From the NCBI RefSeq assembly GCF_014855515.1, contig NZ_JACYFK010000002.1, positions 682,001 through 746,000 on the forward strand: a stretch of 64,000 bases of DNA, written 5' to 3'. Shown one piece after another: positions 60,506 through 64,000 of the stretch. The translations under genes and the position numbers were made by a program. Source of the DNA: Euzebyella marina. GTDB lineage: Bacteria; Bacteroidota; Bacteroidia; Flavobacteriales; Flavobacteriaceae. The number at the start of each line of letters is the position of its first letter. Positions within the stretch are counted from its first letter, which is position 1. Below the pieces are notes generated by a model. That model had not been told where the DNA came from. It worked only from the letters and a program-made list of their open reading frames with translations, and made no database searches.

Positions 60506-61117
60506 ATGTACATACCTGAATATCAAAATAATAAAAACATTGATGAGCTCAAATTGTTTATTTCTGAAAACAGTTTTGGCATATTGGTCACCCATTCTGA
60601 AAACCGGTCACACGCCACCCATATACCTCTGTTATTAGAGAAAGACGAAGAGGGAGCAGATGTACTGACCGGTCACATCGCCAAAGCTAATTTTCAATGG
60701 AAGCATTTCGGACAAGACGACGTGCTTTGTATTTTTAATGGCCCGCATGCCTATATTTCGTCATCTTGGTATAAAGAGGAAGAAGTTCCTACATGGAACT
60801 ATATTGCGGTTCACATATATGGAAGCCTGCAACTATTGACAGAAGAACAGACCATGAATTCTTTACATAGATTGGTAGATACTTTTGAAGCCAACTCTAA
60901 AAACCCTATTTCGTTGCATAATATGTCAACAAAGACTTTGAGACAAGTAAAGGGCATTGTGGGCTTTCAAATTAAAATCAAAGAAATACAGGCCCGCTAC
61001 AAACTATCTCAAAATCGAGAAGAAGACCATGCCCAGATAGTTTCTGAGTTAAGAGAACAAAATAGCCAAAATACCAATGCCATTGCCGACCTTATAGTGA
61101 GAAACCCAAGTAAGTAA
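60506..61117 (+). CDS. PaiB-like FMN-binding protein
   Basis: A 203-residue flavin-binding split-barrel protein. It has the PaiB pattern MYIPEYQNNKN, SFGILVTHSENRSHATHIPLLL (cited for ATHIPLLLE), GHIAKANFQWKHF, FNGPHAYISSSWY and VPTWNYIAVHIYG. In Bacillus, PaiB acts with PaiA in negative control of sporulation and protease genes, but most homologues have no tested role. Despite the name, direct DNA binding is uncertain. It is followed 18 bases later by a TfoX-like gene, so the two are probably co-transcribed. Confidence 0.9.
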   Translation: MYIPEYQNNKNIDELKLFISENSFGILVTHSENRSHATHIPLLLEKDEEGADVLTGHIAKANFQWKHFGQDDVLCIFNGPHAYISSSWYKEEEVPTWNYIAVHIYGSLQLLTEEQTMNSLHRLVDTFEANSKNPISLHNMSTKTLRQVKGIVGFQIKIKEIQARYKLSQNREEDHAQIVSELREQNSQNTNAIADLIVRNPSK

Positions 61118-61135
61118 TAATCTAAGCATATACTT

Positions 61136-61498
61136 ATGGCATTTGACCAATTTATTGCCGATAGAATACGGCATACCCTCAAAAATAAAATGATATCATT
61201 CCAAGAAAAAAGAATGATGGGCGGTCTATGTTTTATGGTCAATGATAAAATGTGCTTTGGGCTAGATACCGACAAAAGCAATAACGCCCCTAGACTCATG
61301 TGCCGCGTTGGACCTATTAATTACGAAAAAGCTTTAGAGAATAATTTTGCATCTGAAATGGATTTTACAGGAAAACCCATGAAAGGGTATGTCTTTGTGT
61401 CGTCGGAAGGATTTGAATCTGAAAAGGACCTGGATTTTTGGATTCAATTATGTCTTGACTTCAACCCACTTGCCAAAAGCAGCAAACGAAATAAATAA
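61136..61498 (+). CDS. TfoX/Sxy N-terminal domain protein
   Basis: A 120-residue protein consisting only of the TfoX N-terminal domain: FIADRIRHTLKNK, RMMGGLCFMVNDKMCFGLD, PRLMCRVGPINYEKAL, and MDFTGKPMKGYVFVSSEG. In gamma-proteobacteria, TfoX/Sxy governs competence. Stand-alone N-terminal forms such as this are widespread and have no defined role; competence control should not be assumed. It ends with a hairpin and converges with the alcohol dehydrogenase gene. Confidence 0.88.
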   Translation: MAFDQFIADRIRHTLKNKMISFQEKRMMGGLCFMVNDKMCFGLDTDKSNNAPRLMCRVGPINYEKALENNFASEMDFTGKPMKGYVFVSSEGFESEKDLDFWIQLCLDFNPLAKSSKRNK

Positions 61499-61525
61499 GG
61501 GCCCTTTTTTCAAGGGCCCCTTATC
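61495..61525. terminator. Hairpin between TfoX-like and alcohol dehydrogenase genes
   Basis: ATAAGGGCCCTT and AAGGGCCCCTTAT pair with one bulged C around a short T/C loop. It follows the plus-strand stop and precedes the minus-strand stop, so it may serve both. No long U-tract is present, so the strength is uncertain. Confidence 0.6.
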
Positions 61526-61527
61526 AT

Positions 61528-62580
61528 CTAACTTTCCTTTAGAGATTTCATATCGATTACAAATCGATACTTAACATCCGATTTTTGTAAGCGGTCATAT
61601 GCCTCATTTATGTCTTGAATATTAATCATCTCAATATCGGCAACAACATTATGCTCACCACAAAAATCAAGCATCTCTTGGGTTTCCTTGATTCCACCGA
61701 TCAATGAGCCGGCAATTCGCTTTCTTCCCATGACAATTCCGCCCCCATGTAGCGGTTCTAGTGGTTCAATAGCACCAACCAGAACCATGGTAGCATCTCG
61801 CTTGAGCAGGCCAACATACGGGTTCATATCATGGCCTACTGGAATGGTATTCAATAGAAAGTCGAATGACCCTGCATGCTTTTTCATCTGGTCCTCGTCC
61901 TTAGAAATCAATACCTCATCGGCCCCCAAACTTTTTGCATCTTCACTTTTGTCAGGTGAAGTAGTTATCATCACGGTATGGGCTTCTAGCGCATGGGCAA
62001 ATTTTATACCCATATGGCCCAAGCCTCCTAGACCTATGACACCTACTTTATCTCCCTTTTTCACGCCCCAATTGGCTAGGGGCGACCATGTAGTAATTCC
62101 TGCACATAATAATGGTGCCGCTGCCTTGGCATCTATATTTTCAGGAACCTTTAGAACAAATTTTTTGTCTACGACCACCGCTTCGGAATATCCACCAAAA
62201 GTATGCCCCCCTAAATGCTTGTCGGGACTATTATAAGTGAAAGTTGCGCCATTCTCACAAAACTGTTCTAAATCGTCTTTACAGGAGCTACATTCTTGAC
62301 ACGAGTCGACTAAACATCCAACGCCCACCAAATCACCTTCTTTAAAGTTTTCTACATGATCACCTACTGACATAACCTTGCCGATGATTTCATGCCCGGG
62401 TACTACCGGATAAACCGAATTTTTCCAGTCGTTTCTTACTTGGTGAAGGTCACTATGGCAAACTCCACAATAAAGAATGTCAATTTTCACATCATCAGGA
62501 GTAAGCTCTCGTCTTTCTAGCTTATATGGTTTCAAATCGTCTTCTTTCGAAGCAGCTGCATATGCCTTTATTTCTGTCAT
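61528..62580 (-). CDS. Zinc-dependent alcohol dehydrogenase, cinnamyl-alcohol/YahK type
   Basis: A 350-residue medium-chain dehydrogenase. The ATG at 62580 (MTEIKAYAAAS) is used rather than TTG 62586. The catalytic zinc site shows CGVCHSD and GHEIIG; the structural zinc is CQECSSC with a fourth Cys shortly after. The cofactor loop is GLGGLGHMGIKFAHA, which in this group prefers NADPH. The order matches YahK/AdhC-type broad-range aldehyde reductases. It would reduce aldehydes to alcohols in the cytoplasm. It stands alone between convergent genes. Confidence 0.93.
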   Translation of the reverse strand: MTEIKAYAAASKEDDLKPYKLERRELTPDDVKIDILYCGVCHSDLHQVRNDWKNSVYPVVPGHEIIGKVMSVGDHVENFKEGDLVGVGCLVDSCQECSSCKDDLEQFCENGATFTYNSPDKHLGGHTFGGYSEAVVVDKKFVLKVPENIDAKAAAPLLCAGITTWSPLANWGVKKGDKVGVIGLGGLGHMGIKFAHALEAHTVMITTSPDKSEDAKSLGADEVLISKDEDQMKKHAGSFDFLLNTIPVGHDMNPYVGLLKRDATMVLVGAIEPLEPLHGGGIVMGRKRIAGSLIGGIKETQEMLDFCGEHNVVADIEMINIQDINEAYDRLQKSDVKYRFVIDMKSLKES

Positions 62581-62661
62581 AATCAATTTTAGTTTCTAGC
62601 AAGCTACCTTTAAAGAGTTAGGTACTTTAATGCAATCGACGAAAAAATGAAGGCACAAAAA

Positions 62662-62684
62662 AACCCGACACACTTTGTCGGGTT
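62662..62684 (-). terminator. Terminator of the molybdo-flavoenzyme operon
   Basis: AACCCGACA and TGTCGGGTT form a perfect stem around a 5-base loop. On the minus strand it is followed by a run of T, right after the M-subunit stop codon. Confidence 0.85.
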
Positions 62685-62707
62685 ATGAATGCTTTATTTC
62701 TTAAAAC

Positions 62708-63508
62708 TTACTCTTCCAGAGCTCTCTTTACCATGACCTTTGCCAAATGACTTCTATAATTTTCGTCTGCAAAATGGTCGCTCATCACCTCTATTCCATC
62801 GACTGCATGTTCGGCTGCATCACCATTACCCGTATAAGCCTCTTCAACAGCAGTAGCTCTATAGGGCGTATCGGAAACACCTGTTATACCAACTTTGACC
62901 TTACTATCATCGAATACCACGGCGACTCCCACAATAGCGAATCTTGAGGCAGATTGATAAAACTTCAGGTATTTGCCATGCGCCACTTTGGGAAAACGTA
63001 CCGCAGTGACGATTTCATCGTCTTCTAATGCCGTTGTGAAAATGCCTTGAAAGAAATCTGTAGCGGCAATGGTTCTTTTACCCCCTTTTCCTTCCACCTC
63101 AATTTGGGCATTACAAGCCAGCACCACCGCAGGATAATCGGCCGAGGGGTCGGCATGAGCCAGACTACCGCCAATAGTTCCCCGGTTTCTTACCTGAACA
63201 TCACCCAAGGTGGTAACAGCCTGATGTAAAATATTTACGGTTTTATAAACCATATCGGAATTCAATATTTGTGTATGGGTACAATTGGCTCCTATGATGA
63301 CCTCATCACCTGTTTCCTCAATGGAATTCATACCTGGAATACCATTGATATCAATCACGATCTCGGGTCTGTTGAGTCTTAACTTCATAGCCGGTAAAAG
63401 ACTTTGACCCCCTGATAATATCTTGGCATCAAAACCGTGCTCGTCCAATAGATTGACTGCCTCACTAATGGAGGTCGCCTTTATATAATCAAATTTTGCT
63501 GGTATCAT
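62708..63508 (-). CDS. FAD-binding subunit M of a xanthine dehydrogenase/CO dehydrogenase-type enzyme
   Basis: A 266-residue flavin subunit. The FAD site appears as LSGGQSLLPAMKLRL and ANCTHTQIL, then the AHADPSADYPAVVLACNAQIEV segment (cited for AHADPSADYPA). The C-terminal CO-dehydrogenase flavoprotein domain follows from about residue 170. It would pass electrons from the iron-sulphur subunit to a carrier in a molybdenum hydroxylase. It starts 12 bases after the stop of the molybdopterin-binding subunit, in the order L-M. The true substrate (purine, aldehyde or CO) cannot be decided here. Confidence 0.92.
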   Translation of the reverse strand: MIPAKFDYIKATSISEAVNLLDEHGFDAKILSGGQSLLPAMKLRLNRPEIVIDINGIPGMNSIEETGDEVIIGANCTHTQILNSDMVYKTVNILHQAVTTLGDVQVRNRGTIGGSLAHADPSADYPAVVLACNAQIEVEGKGGKRTIAATDFFQGIFTTALEDDEIVTAVRFPKVAHGKYLKFYQSASRFAIVGVAVVFDDSKVKVGITGVSDTPYRATAVEEAYTGNGDAAEHAVDGIEVMSDHFADENYRSHLAKVMVKRALEE

Positions 63509-63520
63509 GTTCTTCTTATT

Positions 63521-64000
63521 TTAATTCTGCATGGCTTTCCAAACCGTTTGTGGTTTTAGGGGCATTTGTATATCAGTAACACCAAGATGGGCCAGTGCAT
63601 CAACTACTGCATTTACTACGGCCGGTGTCGACCCTATGGCACCCGCTTCTCCGGCCCCTTTCACCCCTAATGGGTTATGAGGACATGGCGTTACGGTATT
63701 TTCGGTCTCTATCATTGGTAGGTCATCTGCCCTCGGCATCGCATAATCCATATACGACCCTGTAATCATTTGACCCGCCTCATCGTAGGCGACCTCTTCC
63801 AACAAGGCTTGCCCGACACCCTGGGCCACACCGCCATGAATCTGACCCTCAACAATCATTGGGTTCATAATATTGCCCACATCGTCGACAGCAATAAATC
63901 GTTGCAATTCAACCGCTCCCGTATCGGCATCGACCTCAACAACGGCAATGTGTGTACCGAAGGGATAAGTAAAATTACTTGGGTCATAAAAGCTTGAAAA
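63521..64000 (-). CDS. Molybdopterin-binding subunit of a xanthine dehydrogenase-type enzyme (5' truncated)
   Basis: The frame is open to the window edge, so the first part of the gene is missing. The visible 159 residues are the C-terminal end of the large subunit: [18 protein letters not shown], then [29 protein letters not shown], cited for [17 protein letters not shown], and the conserved [12 protein letters not shown] with the Glu that acts as base in molybdenum hydroxylases. These motifs place it with the CoxL/XdhA group. It is co-transcribed with the flavin subunit, and the iron-sulphur subunit should lie upstream, outside the window. The TTG at 63907 is internal, not a start. Confidence 0.92.
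   Translation of the reverse strand, partial: FSSFYDPSNFTYPFGTHIAVVEVDADTGAVELQRFIAVDDVGNIMNPMIVEGQIHGGVAQGVGQALLEEVAYDEAGQMITGSYMDYAMPRADDLPMIETENTVTPCPHNPLGVKGAGEAGAIGSTPAVVNAVVDALAHLGVTDIQMPLKPQTVWKAMQN

Noticed and set aside
61688-62236. 182-codon plus-strand frame inside the alcohol dehydrogenase gene
   Set aside because: Antisense to a complete zinc dehydrogenase; proline- and serine-rich, with no domain.
1-64000. tRNA, rRNA, CRISPR or prophage elements
   Set aside because: No cloverleaf with a GGTTCGAATCC-type arm, no rRNA-like conserved blocks, no spaced direct repeats and no phage or transposase genes were seen. A covariance-model search was not possible here.

Overview
The window is a chromosomal segment from a member of the Bacteroidota, almost certainly a marine-type flavobacterium. 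The evidence is a T9SS C-terminal sorting domain, the large one-chain PurL, the LytTR/2TM two-component locus, a 'LETM1-related biofilm-associated' type protein, many lipoproteins, and repeated TAnnTTTG -7 promoter boxes a few tens of bases upstream of starts (e.g. 3659, 4964, 15981, 33183, 53294). The DNA is AT-rich and densely coding. I saw no rRNA, tRNA, CRISPR array, transposase or prophage genes. Both ends cut genes: an ABC exporter on the left and a molybdopterin-binding oxidoreductase subunit on the right.

Region by region. 1-2543: end of an ABC exporter, then an ECF sigma factor with a membrane protein and a small secreted 'sensor' protein. 2585-4904: a YCF48-like lipoprotein gene broken by one in-frame TAA, divergent from an RsmB/NOP RNA methyltransferase. 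5005-8697: purL. 8766-10464: a matrixin metalloprotease with an MMP-like cysteine switch, plus a lipoprotein. 10763-13864: a GNAT acetyltransferase and a large T9SS-secreted protein. 14093-22164: a fatty-acid degradation locus of acyl-CoA ligase, MarR regulator, fadN, fadA and fadE. A 22-bp palindrome sits at the marR promoter, and a 30-codon relic flanked by inverted repeats sits between fadN and fadA. 22309-26421: divergent GH15 hydrolase and fused trehalose-6-phosphate synthase/phosphatase. 26518-31624: M1 aminopeptidase and a ThuA-sugar dehydrogenase-PKD-cytochrome c lipoprotein. 31758-36046: YdeI-like protein, DUF2490 protein, YceI lipoprotein, Cu/Zn SOD lipoprotein, and an ECF sigma/RskA anti-sigma pair. 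36176-42526: GT2 enzyme, DUF547 protein, BamA/TamA-like barrel, TPR lipoprotein and LETM1-related protein, with two long non-coding gaps. 42608-45885: LytTR regulator, three 2TM proteins and a histidine kinase that itself ends in a 2TM domain. 46142-53263: DUF1028 protein, then a sugar-catabolism cluster (Gfo/Idh/MocA dehydrogenase, TIM-barrel isomerase, ThuA-dehydrogenase-HEAT-azurin lipoprotein) divergent from an AraC regulator. 53306-64000: housekeeping and accessory enzymes (FAD dehydrogenase, DEAD-box helicase, AI-2E permease, EEP nuclease, M23 peptidase, alpha/beta hydrolase, PaiB-like, TfoX-like, zinc alcohol dehydrogenase, and the M and L subunits of a xanthine-dehydrogenase-type enzyme).

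How the genes work together. The fad genes make a complete activation and beta-oxidation route with a built-in repressor candidate. The GH15 and trehalose genes suggest opposing synthesis and breakdown of a compatible solute. The two ThuA-dehydrogenase lipoproteins share an architecture but end in different electron carriers, heme in one and copper in the other. The most noteworthy observations are that heme/copper swap, the MMP-like protease without a signal peptide, the collapsed four-helix-bundle (S23-like) relic, the MarR palindrome and the nonsense-interrupted lipoprotein gene. I did not find a clearly new multi-gene system; the strongest candidate for an under-described one is the kinase/2TM/LytTR locus.
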